Assembly (NCBI GenBank): GCA_003290165.1
Contig: QNQO01000540.1
Coordinates: forward strand, 558,001 to 622,000
Direction of reading: 5' to 3'
DNA length: 64,000 nt
DNA from: Berberis thunbergii
Lineage: Eukaryota; Streptophyta; Magnoliopsida; Ranunculales; Berberidaceae
Both the position numbers and the translations under genes were made by a program. Of this stretch, positions 46,465 through 59,300 are shown in pieces (position 1 is the first letter of the stretch; each line of letters opens with the position of its first letter). The notes under the pieces were generated by a model. That model had not been told where the DNA came from, made no database searches, and saw only the letters and a program-made list of their open reading frames with translations.

Positions 46465-49400
46465 GCGTGGGAGAGAAACACATTATGTCAAAACGTGATC
46501 GAATCCTGATTAATCAAGAGTGGCTAAGCATAGTGCCAAATACAGAAGTTGAATTCTTAAACCCAGGTATATCGGATCACTCCCCAATGACCCTCACTAT
46601 GTATGAACACAAGAATGAAGGGCCCATCTCGTTCAAGTTCTTTAATTACTGGATCCAGGAACCGGGATACTTGGATATAGTTAAGAAGGCTTGGGAAGGT
46701 GCAATTGATGGCAATGCCATGTATAAGTTTGTGACTAAACTGAAATGGGTCAAGGGTGCTCTTCTAGAATGGAGGCGAGCACAGTTCAATACTGCCGCCT
46801 CATGTGTATTGACTGCTAAGCAGAGTATGGAGAACTTGCAGTCCCAACTGCAGGTTAACCCTCTGGATCAAGCAATAACTAACCAAGAAAGGGATGCAGT
46901 GCGAAGATATGCCCATGCTATAAGAAATGATGAATCAGAAGTAACGCAGAAGTCGAGAGCAAAACATATGAAGGAAGGCGATGAGAATGTTGCTTACTTT
47001 CATAACTATCTGCGTGAAAGGATATCCAAAAATAAAATTCTCTGCATTTATAATGAAGCTGATGAAAAATTGGAGGATATTGGGCAAATCAGCGAGGAAT
47101 GTGTGTGATACTTCAACGGTTTATTTGGATCCACACAGGGGGACTACAATCCTTCCATCATTGAAAACTTGACAGTGAATAGGGTGATCACGAATAAGGA
47201 AGGCAATGAACTCATAAAGCAATTCACCAGAGATGAAATCATCAAAGCAGTGGCATCTATTGAGTCCAGCAAGGCGCTAGGTCCTGATGGGTTTTCTTCA
47301 ATGTTCTTCAAGTCAGCATGGAAGATTGTAGGTGATGACTTCGTGAAAGCCATTCATAACTTCTTCAGGAGTGGACTGCTATTAGGCGAGGTAAATGCAA
47401 CCTGCGTTACTTTAATCCCTAAAGTTACTAATGCTTCCTATTTACATGATTTCAGACCTATCTCGTGCTGCAACGTGTTATACAAAGGCATCACCAAACA
47501 TATGATGAACAGAATGAAAACAATGATCCAGAAACTTGTCAGTCTGAACCAGTCAGCTTTCATCAAGGGGCGGTATATACATGACAATATCATGCTTGCG
47601 CACGAACTAGTGCGAAACTACCACAGGGACCAAAGGCCACCAAGATGTGCAGTGCAGATAGATTTACACAAAGCATATGACACAATCCGTTGGGAATCTA
47701 TCACCCATATCATGCGCAAGATGCAGTTCCCTGAATGTTTTATTAGTTGGGTGCACACTTGCATCTCTACTGCGAGATTCTCCATTACGGTTAATGGCTC
47801 ACCGAAAGGTTTTATCAAAGCAAAAAGAGGTGTCAGATAGGGCTGTCCAATGTCACCCTACCTGTTTGTGCTAATAATGGAGATATTCCATCTATTACTA
47901 AAGCAAAAGGTTGACGAAGGACTATACAAACTCCACTATCGATGCAAATACCCTATCATAACACACCTCAGCTTCGCTGATGATCTTATGGCTTTCTTCC
48001 ACGGTGATCAACAATCTGACACTACACTAGTAAGTGTACTATCTAGTTTCAAAGAATGTACAGGACTAGAGATTAATTTTGCAAAGAATAACCTTTATGC
48101 AGCGGGCGTCCCCCATGAGGAACTTCAATGCATTACTAGCACGCTCAGGTTCAACCAGGGGACGTTGCCAGTTAGATATCTTGGGTTGCCTTTGGTCACG
48201 ACAAGACTATCTTATAATGATTGCCTACTGCAGATTGAAAAGGCACGCAAGCGGATCAGCTCATGGAAGAACAAGACTCTGTCTTACGCGGGTCGTGCTA
48301 CATTGATTAAAGCAGTACTAAACAGTCTGCATATCTACTGGTCCTCATGTTACATTCTTCCTAAAGAAACAATCAATGAATTGAATGCTATCATGCGTAA
48401 CTTCCTGTGGTCAGCATCAGATTCATATGTTAAGTCCCTAATGGTAAGCTGGAAGAGGGTTTGTAAACCGTATAATGAAGGGGGATTGGGTGTGCGGTGT
48501 ATTGAAACAACAAATAACGCAGCAATGATGAGACACATATGAAGCATCACCACCAACAAAGAGAACTTGTGGGTACAGTGGGTGCGCATGAACCTGGTCA
48601 AGGATCGTGACTTTTGGCTTATGGAAACTCCAAGAGAGTGTTCTTGGAGATGGAGGCGCATTCTTGGTATTCGTGACATGGCCAGCGAGCTCCTTATGCA
48701 TGCTATAGGTGATGGAGATGGCACCTACCTTTGGAAGGACCCATGGCACCAAATGGGAATTCTCATAGACAAGTTTCCACAATATCTCCAATATAACTCA
48801 TTCCTCCATAAGAATGCAAAGGTGAGTGCTTTAATAAGAGGAGGGAAGTGGGACGCCCCGGTTCATGTTCAAGATGCAATAAGAGACATATATGATGCTC
48901 TGGGTGCAGTGGAGTTGGATGCAGATACGCAAGATGAGATTGTATGGCTGAGCGGGCAAAATGGTGAGTACTCTAGCAGAGGAACCTACCATGTAATTCG
49001 AGAAAGATGAACACAACTGCCTTGGACTAGACTGGTCTGGTTCAGAGAACGAATACCTCGGCAGAGCTTCATTACTTGGCTCGCAATGAACAAAACACTA
49101 AAGACACGAGAGAAATTAAAATGATGGAAGCAGATAGATTACTCCACCTGTTCTTTGTGCAATGCAGATTCAGAGAATGAGGAACATCTTTTCTATGAGT
49201 GTTGGTACTCTAGATTAGTGTGGGATTACATACTACACTATATGGGGTACAACAGACAACCTCTGGAATGGGAACAAGAAATCGAATGGTGCGTTCAACA
49301 CTTTACAGGAAGCTCACCTAGCACCATGATAAAGAAATTGTGCTATAACGCTATAATCTATCACATCTGGCAGGAAAGGAACCGAAGAATCTTCCAGTCG

Positions 49401-50135
49401 AAACGCACAGTGGCTCTCGATTTAATTGCAAGGATTGTAGAGGATGTCAGATTGAGAATAGCGGTCCTGAACATGGAAATAGAAGACACTGATGCTAGTA
49501 GGAAATTGTGTGAGGTAGGGAGACTGAATGTTACATATGTTCATAAGACGGTTACACAACATAGCTGGCCACGCCCAGAGCCACCTTGGTACATGATCAA
49601 TTCGGATGGATCTCTTGCGGAGATGAGAGGAGGTTATGGAGCTCTCATAAGGAATAACATTGGTGAAGTCATTGCTGCAGCGGCGGGTTCCAGCGTGGCC
49701 AAAACAGTCCTCTTGCATAAAGTTCAGGGTGTAGAATTGGGTGTTAAGTTAGCCAAGAATAAAGGCCTGAGGAGAATAATCCTATGCATGGATTCAGCTA
49801 ATGCTTTCATGTATCTAACCACAAGCAAACCACCTCCCTGGGAGGCAAGACACACAGTAAGGAGAATCAAGAGATCACTGATTGAGTTCGACGGTTACAG
49901 AATAATGCATTCAGTCAGGTAAACCAATAGAGCAGCGAATATGCTCGCCAAATTAGTCCCGAATACGAAATTCTTAGAGTTAATACCAAGCTCGTTTACC
50001 GAAAATCTCAAGAAAATAATCTTTGAAGATGCTATAGGTAAACGATATAATAGATTGTAACATTCTTCGATTCCTTTTTAGTGGTCCGGGGAGCCCATTT
50101 ATACCCTGCGCTTGCCTTTCAAAAAAAAAAAAAAA
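46465..50135 (+). mobile_element. L1-clade LINE, 5'-truncated, with poly-A and 8-bp TSD
   Basis: The insert starts GCGTGGGAG and ends in a run of 15 A residues at 50121-50135. It is flanked by TTGTTTCA at 46457-46464 and 50136-50143. The coding part (46467-50060) begins within the C-terminal end of the endonuclease, so the 5' part is missing. It lies inside the TTTAAGCATTTCAGCA minisatellite, which resumes after the 3' duplication. Confidence 0.93.
46467..50060 (+). pseudogene. L1 ORF2 remnant: endonuclease end, reverse transcriptase, zf-RVT, RNase H
   Basis: One reading frame runs the full length without any frameshift. In order it shows: the endonuclease C-terminus (GISDHSPMTLTMYEHKNEG); the RT domain with SSKALGPDGFSSMFFKSAWK, FRPISCCNVLYKGITKHMMN, AVQIDLHKAYDTIRW, GCPMSPYLFVLIME and the catalytic LSFADDLMAFF; a zinc-finger-like CSLCNADSENEEHLFYEC; and a C-terminal RNase H with INSDGSL and MDSANAF. 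Six in-frame premature stops occur at 47106, 47838, 48540, 49008, 49122 and 49920. Each can be explained by one C-to-T or G-to-A transition from the expected codon (for example Gln in the conserved RQG at 47838, Trp at 48540 and 49008). The frame ends at TAA 50058-50060. It is dead, but recently so. Confidence 0.93.
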
Positions 50136-50143
50136 TTGTTTCA

Positions 50144-50640
50144 TCAAGTTTAAATTTTAGCAACAACAAGATTGTTTAAGCATATTTCAACATGTTTAAG
50201 CATATTTTAGCATGTGTCGACATTTCAGCATATGTCAGCATGTTTAAGCATTTCAGCAAGTTTAAATTTCAGGATTTCAGCAAACAACAAGTTTGTTTAA
50301 GCATTTCGGCAAGTTTAAATTTCAGCATTTCAACAATAGCAAGTTTGTTTAAGCATATTTCAGCATGTTTAAGCACATTTCAACATATTTCAACATGTTT
50401 AAGCATTTCGGCATATTTCAACATGTTTAAGCATTTCAACAAACAACAAGTTTGTTTAACGTCAATTGGCAGCAAGTTTAAATGCTAGTATTAGCAGCGT
50501 TTAAATGCTGAAGTTTGTTTAAAGTCAATTGGAAGCAAGCAAAGGGACTTTAAATGCTGAAGTTTGTTTAAGCAAATGGATTTTAAATTCTAAAGTCAAT
50601 TGGCAGTAAGCAAAAGGATTGTTTAACTAATGCTGAAATT
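50144..50640. repeat. Right part of the TTTAAGCATTTCAGCA minisatellite
   Basis: Repeated CATGTTTAAGCATATTTCAG, TTTCAGCAAACAACAAGTTT and GTCAATTGGCAGCAAG words. It is the continuation of 46290-46464 across the LINE. Phrases such as GCAAAGGGACTTTAAA occur on both sides. Confidence 0.85.
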
Positions 50641-51043
50641 AGTTTGTCCTGTTTTGATTTGCTTTTAATGGGTTTGATTGTTTGGATATGGTGGCGATCA
50701 AGGTTTCTCTAAACCTTGCTTATTTATTTGGTGGATAAGGCGTAGTAATGGTGAATAATTCAATTGTTGTGGTCACAAGGTGGAGTGATGTGGTTCATAG
50801 AAGAGTTCAAGGAAATAACCTTGCATGACAATCACTTTGTTGCGCAACACCTTGTTTGACAAAAAAAGAGCTCATAGAAGAGTTCAAGGGAAATAGAAGA
50901 GTTCAAGTAAATAGTCAATTGTTGCGCAATACCTTGTTTGACAAAAGAAAACAAAATATTTGTGTATCATTCAGTTTGAAAACCTGACTTATCTGAGTGC
51001 AAACTAGTATGTTTTTATGGCACATGATTTGTCTATAGGTTAC

Positions 51044-51212
51044 TGTCTGACTAGTATGCTTTCTTGGTCAGTTTGTTTTCTTGCTTATCTGGCTAGTATA
51101 TATGTTTTCTTGGTCAGTTTGTTGCATGTCTGACTGACTAGTATGCTTTATTGGTCAGTTTGTTGCTTTCTTGAATGTCTGACTAGTATACTTTCTTGGT
51201 TAGTTTGTTTTA
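51044..51212. repeat. Tandem array, ~45-50 bp unit, about 4 copies
   Basis: The words GTCTGACTAGTATGCTTTCT and TGGTCAGTTTGTT alternate four times with variable spacers. Confidence 0.8.
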
Positions 51213-51959
51213 GTTTTATTATAGGTTCTTGCAGCCAACCTTGCACTTATCCTTGTCGATTTGATAATATGTTCCCTTTACCTTTGTTGATCCTTCAAAT
51301 GCGACAACTCAAAATAGAAAAAAAAACTTTATTCTATCTAATAAGATGTTGATTAGTAATGTAAAAAGGCATCTTACTTGTAACTTAGAGTCTTCATTTG
51401 AAAGTGCAACTTTATGAGATTTGTACTACATAGCTTAAGCATTCAAATCTGTGTGCTATTGAACAATACATTGCTCTTTCAAATTTTATAGGTTTAAGTG
51501 TTGCTGAATTAATATTGGTTTTGAAGTGGAAGATATTAAATTTTGAAGTAGAACACATTTTGTGGGATGATCGATATGGTGTGCAAGATCACATGAATTG
51601 TTGTATGTCTCGTTTTTGTGCAAGCAATCACCAATCCCAAAGACGACCACTATGATTTATGTAGTTATTTAAGTTTAAGTGAGTTATCATCTCAAATTGA
51701 AATTGTATGTATATATAATTTCAATTTGAGGTTGATAGAGTATAAAGTTGTTTGGGATTGTATTTTTTGTGATGGATAACCTATTGATTATACGAACAAG
51801 GTTAGTGTATTAGTCATCATTTACGGTGAAAATTAATATAATTGTGTTCAGGTTTGAAATGTTTCTTCAGAATGACAAAAAAAAAGACAATGAGAAATCT
51901 GAAAATTAATAGAAAGAACTAATTCCATTAAAAAATGAATTTTTATTAGTAATTTTTGT

Positions 51960-52463
51960 AGCTACAACAAGTTAGTGTTAGCAACGGCAAATGTCAATTC
52001 TATTTTAGCCAACTTAGCGACGGTCAGAAACTGTTGCAAGATAGCCACGACAAATGCTGTCTCTATTTTGTCAATTTGATATAGTTTCAACGGTCTCAGA
52101 ATTTATAACTTAGCAACGGTTTGAAGCCGTTGCCATATAGCCACGGCAAATACCGTCTCTATTTTGTCAATTTGTGACAGCCTTAATCGTCTCATAAATT
52201 TTAAAAGTTATCGCCAATACTACTGTCTCAAATAAAACCTTGGAATTCAAATTGGTTTAGGAACGGAGTTTTTGCAACTTAGCGACGATTATAAACTGTT
52301 GCCAGATAGCCACGGAATAATACACAGTTATATTAGAGCGACAATTCAAATAGCTACGGTATTGCAACGATCGCTGAGCTGTTTCTGATTCATTTTAGCT
52401 ACGTTTTTTTGATACTTAGCAACTGTAAAACGCTGTTGTTGAATTTACTTTTTTTTTGTAGTG
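51960..52463. repeat. Subterminal repeats of the candidate CACTA element
   Basis: Degenerate copies of TTAGCAACGGTTTGAAGCCG, then TTGCCATATAGCCACGGCAA and GTCTCTATTTTGTCAATTTG, repeat at roughly 115-120 bases. TAGC.ACGG words occur in clusters up to the terminus at 52463. Clustered short motifs near the ends are where CACTA transposases bind. Confidence 0.6.
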
Positions 52464-53362
52464 AGGTGATAATGTTTTTTAGCTAAAGTCTCCAATTAGT
52501 TTATTATTTTGTTAACCAACTTTAAAATTTTAGCCAAAGCACCATATATTTTAATTTATACTATTAATTTTTAAATAAGATTAATACTGAATGTACACAT
52601 ATGTAGATGCGTCGATCCCTAGTATGGTATAAACAATGGAGGCCCTTAATGACAAATCCTTTTAGATTAAGAAAGACCCCAAAATTTGACTTATTTAGTG
52701 ACACCTCCTCATAACCTTGGTTATTTAAGGATCATCACCCCTAATTGTTGCTCAATTACAAATGGGGTCTGTGGCCTAAACAAGGTGATACTATAAGCCA
52801 TTGTATAGGTTTGAGAACTATTCTCACATGTTTTGAGCACAGGTGGCCTAAAAGCCATACAATTACATTTTTATTTGAATGTTAGGAGCTATACACGCAT
52901 GACGACCTTAAATGCTCATATCCTTAAATGTTAACAGGGTTTGGAAAAGACGAAATGGGCTTTAAGTCACTGAAGTGAGAATGGACTCTCGCAATTGAAT
53001 GTGATTAGTTGTAGGATTAGTAAATATAACGAGCAAAGATTGTACAGTTAAACTTGTAGACGGAAAAAAGAAAAGCAATTTAAGGTTCAACAGCAAAAGT
53101 GAAAGAAAAGCAAACTGTGTAAATTTATATTGCTATCAGAAAATACAGTTTATAATTCTAACTTTTCACATGTTAAATATCCAATGATAAACTGAATGGT
53201 CCGCTTTAGATCAAGGGATTATGGTGAATGCAGCACTTCGTTGATCAAGATGAGCTGATATCATGAGATATTCTTATTTGTTCAACCCTCTGCGGTAATG
53301 CAATTGGCTGAGCTTCTATGAGGTGTAAAATTAAGGTACTAACTGGATCATGGCACAAAAAT
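52464..53362. other. Intergenic, likely 3' region of DAR1
   Basis: No gene is recognised. The last few hundred bases before 53363 should hold the 3' untranslated region of the DAR1-like gene on the - strand. Confidence 0.5.
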
Positions 53363-56300
53363 TTAGTACGGAAAGGTCCCCGTCATCCGAATATGGTCAA
53401 GTGTTCGCCTGAGGCCGTATTTAATCACGGCTTGGTTACCATCTCTGAAGCCATCTCCATATGCTGGTGAAGTATCAGATTCAATCTGGTGTTTGAAAAA
53501 ATCTCCTAGTTTCTTCTCAAACTGAGACCTTGTACCTTTCTTTGAAGAAGTAGGTGGGGTAGAAGAGGACGACGAACTTGATGCGACATTGCTACCAGAA
53601 CCTGACATGATCTCCGACTCCAGCCACATGTGAGCTAGCACCTGGCAGATGCCTTCTTCAACATCAGGTCTTAGGGTGCTAAAACCTATCAAACAACAAG
53701 GGCCAATGCTTTGTATCATGCGGAACCAGCAAGAACACTATTTGATTCAACACCAAGTCATATGAAAAAAGTACCACCTTTAAGACGCAACCATGCATGC
53801 ATCATCTCATGAGCTAGGATAGAACCAGTCAGCAATCTGCATGCAGAGAAGTTGGTAGTTATACCACAAGAGTTCTTACCAGGTGCCACACTATTACTGA
53901 GGATACCTTGTACGAAAGCCAGGAAAAGGGGATGGAGAAGGTACCTAGGGAGGCCATACAGAATGAGAATTGCTGTCACTTCACAACGCCGAGTAAGTCT
54001 GTATGGCTCGGTTATCATGTCCATTATTTTGCCAGCTCCAATCCTTGGCCTTTTTAAAATCTGGCAAGAAGAAAAGTGACATGGAACATTATCAATTGAA
54101 AGTAACAGTTTCCATTGCTATTACCACAATGCAGAAGAGTCCTTACAGTGCTGACTGTTTGCTCCTCAGAAAGGCAAAGGCCTCTCGTCTCAGGCATGTG
54201 ATGATGACCCTGTCCAAGACATCCAAAACCATGAGAAGCGTTCGAAAAAAAAAAAAAAAAGGTTTCAGTCTATGATTAATGTTTTATTTTTTAATGAATC
54301 TGACTTACAGCCTTTTCTCCCTCCATTGCTTCATTAAGTGCTGTTCTTTCAACCAACAGCAATGGAACTTGTTGTTCCACTTTCATATTTAATCCTTCGT
54401 AAAATTCTTGAATATCAAGGTAAAGTGGCTGGCATTCATTGGTATCCATAACTGAAGAGTCGAGGCATTCCAAGCAGAGCCTCCGACCATCATCAAGAGA
54501 TATATATTGTGTGTCTCTTGGCTGCAAATAATAGATATTAATCCAGAGCATTTCTGATTATATATTATTGTGTGTGTGCTTGCACATGTGACAGGGATAA
54601 AGATATAAAAAATGCAATTTGGCCATATGTGGTTTCTATAAGGTCGAAGTGACATGGCTGGATGTTCAAGAGACCATCACGTCAGGATCTATTTAATTTT
54701 AACCCAATCAAACTTTTGGACTAAGTTCAGGAATTAATGATCCAGATGGTTCCTGATAATCCATGACGGGATCATCTCCAAAGTCACCCTAGACACATCT
54801 TGATGTAAGGCCCCATAACTACAAGCCATTTTTACTTGTTTACACAAACAAGTTAAGACACCCTTTGACAATACATGCTTCCTACTTACTTCCATTCGTT
54901 CACAGCTACAGCACCGAGGAGTCTTATCATGCTCATGGGAAGGGCAGTACTTTTGGTTCCAGAAAGGATGTGCTCTATATTCAATAAGACCAGCAGCATT
55001 TGTTGGAATCTGTAGAAACGACCAGCAAAAGGTTTACAATTGGTATAGGATTATCAATATCAAAGAAATAGAAACTAAATAATGCATATTTCATATTTTG
55101 GCTACAGGAAAACATCAAATAAAGCACACTGGCATTTAATTATTACATGAATCACACATTTACATAGGGTTTTCAAAACACCTCTCAGCATTGTATCCAT
55201 GCAGCAGTTCTTGGTCTTTTTCAAAATATGAACTCGTCACTCGCTGTCATGATTTTCATATAAGATCTCTCCATTTAGTAGCGTGGGCGGCATTAATTTT
55301 AGTTTAATATTCAACTCCGTCTCTAGCGATAAATGCAATCAAAGCATGCATCGTCACACCTTTTGTCATACCCCCGCCAAAGTCATTCCCAATCATCCTC
55401 TTGCCATTTCACCTTCAAACTATAAGTACAAATGTTTACTAACAGAGTCACTTGCCTTCTTTCCACATGTCTAAACCATCTTACCTGACCTAGCTTAAAT
55501 ATTTTTCATGAATTAAGACACAATCAGCTCGTGCCGTAAGGTGTTGGGTTAAGTCCAGCAGTGAGCGCAATTGTCATGTTTAGTTGCCACCATAGAGTTC
55601 GGAACCCTGAACACACTGCCGGTGATAAGTCAGAGGAAGGTGAGGATGACGTCAAGTCATCATGCTCCTTATACCCTGGGCGACATACATGCTGCAATGG
55701 CAGGGAAGAGGATTGTGATCCCACGAGGGTGAGTTAACCCATAAAAACCGTCCACATTCAGATTTTTTAATTTTAATTTTAATTTTATTTTTATTTTTAT
55801 TTTTTATCCCTCAACCCCTCGTTCAGATTGCAGGCTGCAATTCGCTTGCATGAAGTTGGAATTTCTAGTAATCACCGTCTATCCATATGGCGGTAAATTC
55901 ATCCCCGAGCCTTGTACACACCGCTCGCCACACTATAGGAGTTGGCCGGGGGGGGGGGGGATGTCAAACATAGGGCTAGTGACTGGAGTGAAGTCGTAAC
56001 AATGTAGCCGTACTGGAAGGTGTAGTTGGATCACCTCCCTTTCAAGGAAAGCTAACGCTTGTTGAGTATTTTGGTTTGACACTGCTTCACACCCAAAAAG
56101 AAGCTAGCCACGTCTAAGCTAAGCTCGGAGATGTAAGTCTTCTTTTGTGTTTTGATGGTGACGACCAAGCTTATGAGTTTTTTTATCCTAGGTCGGAACA
56201 ATTTGATAGGATCCCATTGCAATTAATGTTTCATCTCAATTCCTTTTCATCTAAACTTCCTCATAACTGCTACTCACGATTTGGAACAAATGTTGCTTTA

Positions 56301-59300
56301 TTAAAGCCCAACTTTCACCCATTGCATTTTCCCAAAATGCTTGTAACCTTCTCAAATGCCACAGGACAGATTTTGCAAATAGTGTATACTTCTAAACTTG
56401 AATCAACATTTCATATCATCTTTTTGGTTATACAGTTACTGTTTTATGCCATTGGAAGACAAAAGAATCTAGTATGGAAAAGACGAGATTTCATACAAGT
56501 GGACACAGAGTTGGTAATGAGTCATGGTGAGCTTAGGAAAAATACAGAGATAGATCCCATACAAGGCAAGTCAAAATCAGATTGATGTGAGCCAAATTAG
56601 GGTCATACTCCTCTTGACAACTTGAAACTATCACAAGAGACAAATTTCAAAATAATTTGACATTAGTATGTTGGTGACGGAATTAACTTCCTTGTATCTT
56701 ATTATCTTCAATGTTAACAACTAAACACTTCCTATACTAAAATGCGGGCTTGGCCACAACCAAGGATGCAAAGACATGGACACGTGCATCAGTCGGACAT
56801 GACACGCCGACTCAACAATTTCCCAAAAACTAGGACTCGGGGATACGTCAATACTATTTTTTTTAATAAATCATATAAACATAAACAATAATCTAATAAA
56901 GTGCTTTCCTAGAGAGTCTTCATCTTTGTTGCAAGTAAAAAAAGTAGAAAAAACACGGGGCAGAAAAAACGTAGAGAATAAGAGGTGCAAAGGCGGAGAA
57001 AAAGATACTTTGTTGTAAGAAAAAACATAGCAGAGAAAAAATATAGTAGAAAAGAACTGAAGGAGAGAAGAAACAAATGAGAGAAGAAAAAAAAGTATAG
57101 ACTATTTCTATGCTTTAGTGACTCTTTGCCCTATTTATCTTGAATCTTAATTGAAATAGTCATTCACTTCAGATGAATCAACAACTATTAAATTAGGTGA
57201 TTATTTGGAAGGTTCGACACATTGACCATATGATACCTGCCCACATGTTAACCTTGTGTCTGACGCATCGGAGGCGTGTCAAGCGAGTGTCGGTGTAGAT
57301 ATACATAAGACACGAATACGACAAGTTTTCCAAAGAGTTTGTGCTTTGTAGGCCACAACTATAAGCTTTTCATGGTCAAACATCTGACCCCTATATATAG
57401 CATAGATGAATTCCTACTGTAAATGGTTTTAGAAATATTTTGCACACTAGATATTTTGTCTTCGAACGACTAATTCTAAAACCCTTACTTTCTAAAGCCT
57501 CCCACCGCCTATTTAATTTTCGATCTAAACCTTCCCTAGTCTCACCAATTAAGGCGATATCATCTGCAAATAACATGCACCAAGGTACATCTTCTTGCAG
57601 ATGTCAACTCATCCATGACCAAAGTAAAGAAGTGTGGACTTAAGGAGGCCGAAGGCATGGAGGACCCAGAGTGAGGTTTTTTGATATTTAGGTTCTATAA
57701 TTCAAAAGAATGGGGCTATTGGAGAAGATGTAGACCAAATGATTAAAGTTGGTTAGACAAAATGGAGAATGACGTCAGGACTATTATGCGACAGAATCAT
57801 GCTTGCAGGTTAAAAGGAAAATGCTATAAAATAATTGTTCGACCAGTCATGTTGTACATTTCAGAATGTTGGGCTACTACGGGACAACATATGCATAGAA
57901 TGGCGGTAGTAGAAATGCGTATATAAAAATAGATGTGTGGTAAAACCCGTAAATATAAAATTAGAAATGAAAAAATTAGGAGATACTTCGGTGTAGCGCC
58001 CATAGAGAACAAAATTAGAGAAAAGCGTTTAATGTGGTTTGGTCATGTGCGGAGGAGACCAAACACGGCGCCAATTAGAAAATGTCTAGATTAACAAATT
58101 AATGGAGGGTGTAGGTGGAGGGGATGACCGTTGAAAATTTGGATAAAGGCAGTGAAGGAATGCATCCTTAAGCTTGGATTAAGCGAAGATATGTGGGAAG
58201 ACCGTGATGCTTGGAGAACCAAAATTTGTGTAGCCGATCCGGAAAGTATCGGAAATGGGCTTTGATGATGATGATTTAATTTATCAACAAAACAAATGAT
58301 CAAATGCACCAATAAGAAAATAGAAACAATACAAATAGTGGAGAGAGAAGCTCACTATACACGCAATAGAAGAAAACAAAACAAAGGAAATAGCCCCACA
58401 CAATGGCCACACTAAGCTAATTGGTTGAAAATGTAAACCAAATTAAACTCCAACTCTGAGAAGGGAGCACATATAAGATTCTGCCATATCACTCCCAGCT
58501 GCCAAACGGAGGCTTTCATGTGACAACAGATTGCCCTGACTTCTTTCTTCTTTCCCTTGAGATGCAACCATTCTTTTTTTGCCATATTGACTAGATTACT
58601 GCCACAAACAGATGATTCCTGATCCAGCTCCCTTGAGTCGACCGACTATGGTTAGTCCAGTGAGTGCTCCTGTGAATCATGCTATCTCATTGAGGAATGA
58701 AGCCGCCACACTCACTTGCAATGAATGACAGACCAGATTTGCAGTGAGAATGAGGGCTGACGAACATGTGATTGGTGACCTCTTGGTTGTTTTCTAGAGA
58801 AAATGTCCATTAGTTATGGGGAGTCCTCTCCATGCAAGCAATTATTCGACCATGAGCGTGGGTCCGCAATTACGAGTTTTTGACTGTGTTGGAGCAGCCA
58901 CAAAATTTCTTACAATAGCTTTTTAAAGAGAAGACCTCATTCTTATCATCCCAATTCCACTCAACGGTTTCAGGTTGGATGGAACTCATTTAACAGCCCA
59001 ATGATTCTAACGATTTGATTTTCCTCCCAGTCATTTAGGCCTCTTCTAAGGAATAAATCCTACCCCACATTCTCACCTTAGGATATCTGTAAAAAAAAGA
59101 AACAGCCTAGTTCTTCTTGACAGAGGTGGAGAAGAATATTGGAAGAGGTCTTTCAGAGTCTTTCAGGTAGACTAATTGCATACTTGTCTCCTTTCTTCAA
59201 AAATCTAGAAATGCCTTTGGATGTCGAAAGATGAAGGTACCTTAGTGAATGGTGGTCAATCTGCTCCTCCTCCTCACTCGCCTTATTATAACCAATCCAA

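Larger units (their letters stand above)
42080..52463. mobile_element. Candidate CACTA-type element, ~10.4 kb, with nested inserts
   Basis: The left boundary reads CACTAAAAAAAAGATTAA. The reverse complement of the right boundary reads CACTACAAAAAAAAAGTAAA. CACTA transposons (En/Spm) have such termini. Flanking triplets are AGA and AGG, matching 2 of 3 for the expected 3-bp duplication. Both ends share a subterminal word, ATATTAGAGNNGACAATTC (near 42109 and 52336). The right 500 bases carry repeated TAGC.ACGG motifs. No transposase was recognised. The interior is minisatellites plus an L1 LINE (46465-50135), so the unnested length would be about 6.7 kb. It might instead be two unrelated ends. 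Confidence 0.42.

Noticed and set aside
56145..56585. 146-codon open frame in the DAR1-like intron
   Set aside because: It begins in decayed plastid spacer sequence and has no conserved domain.
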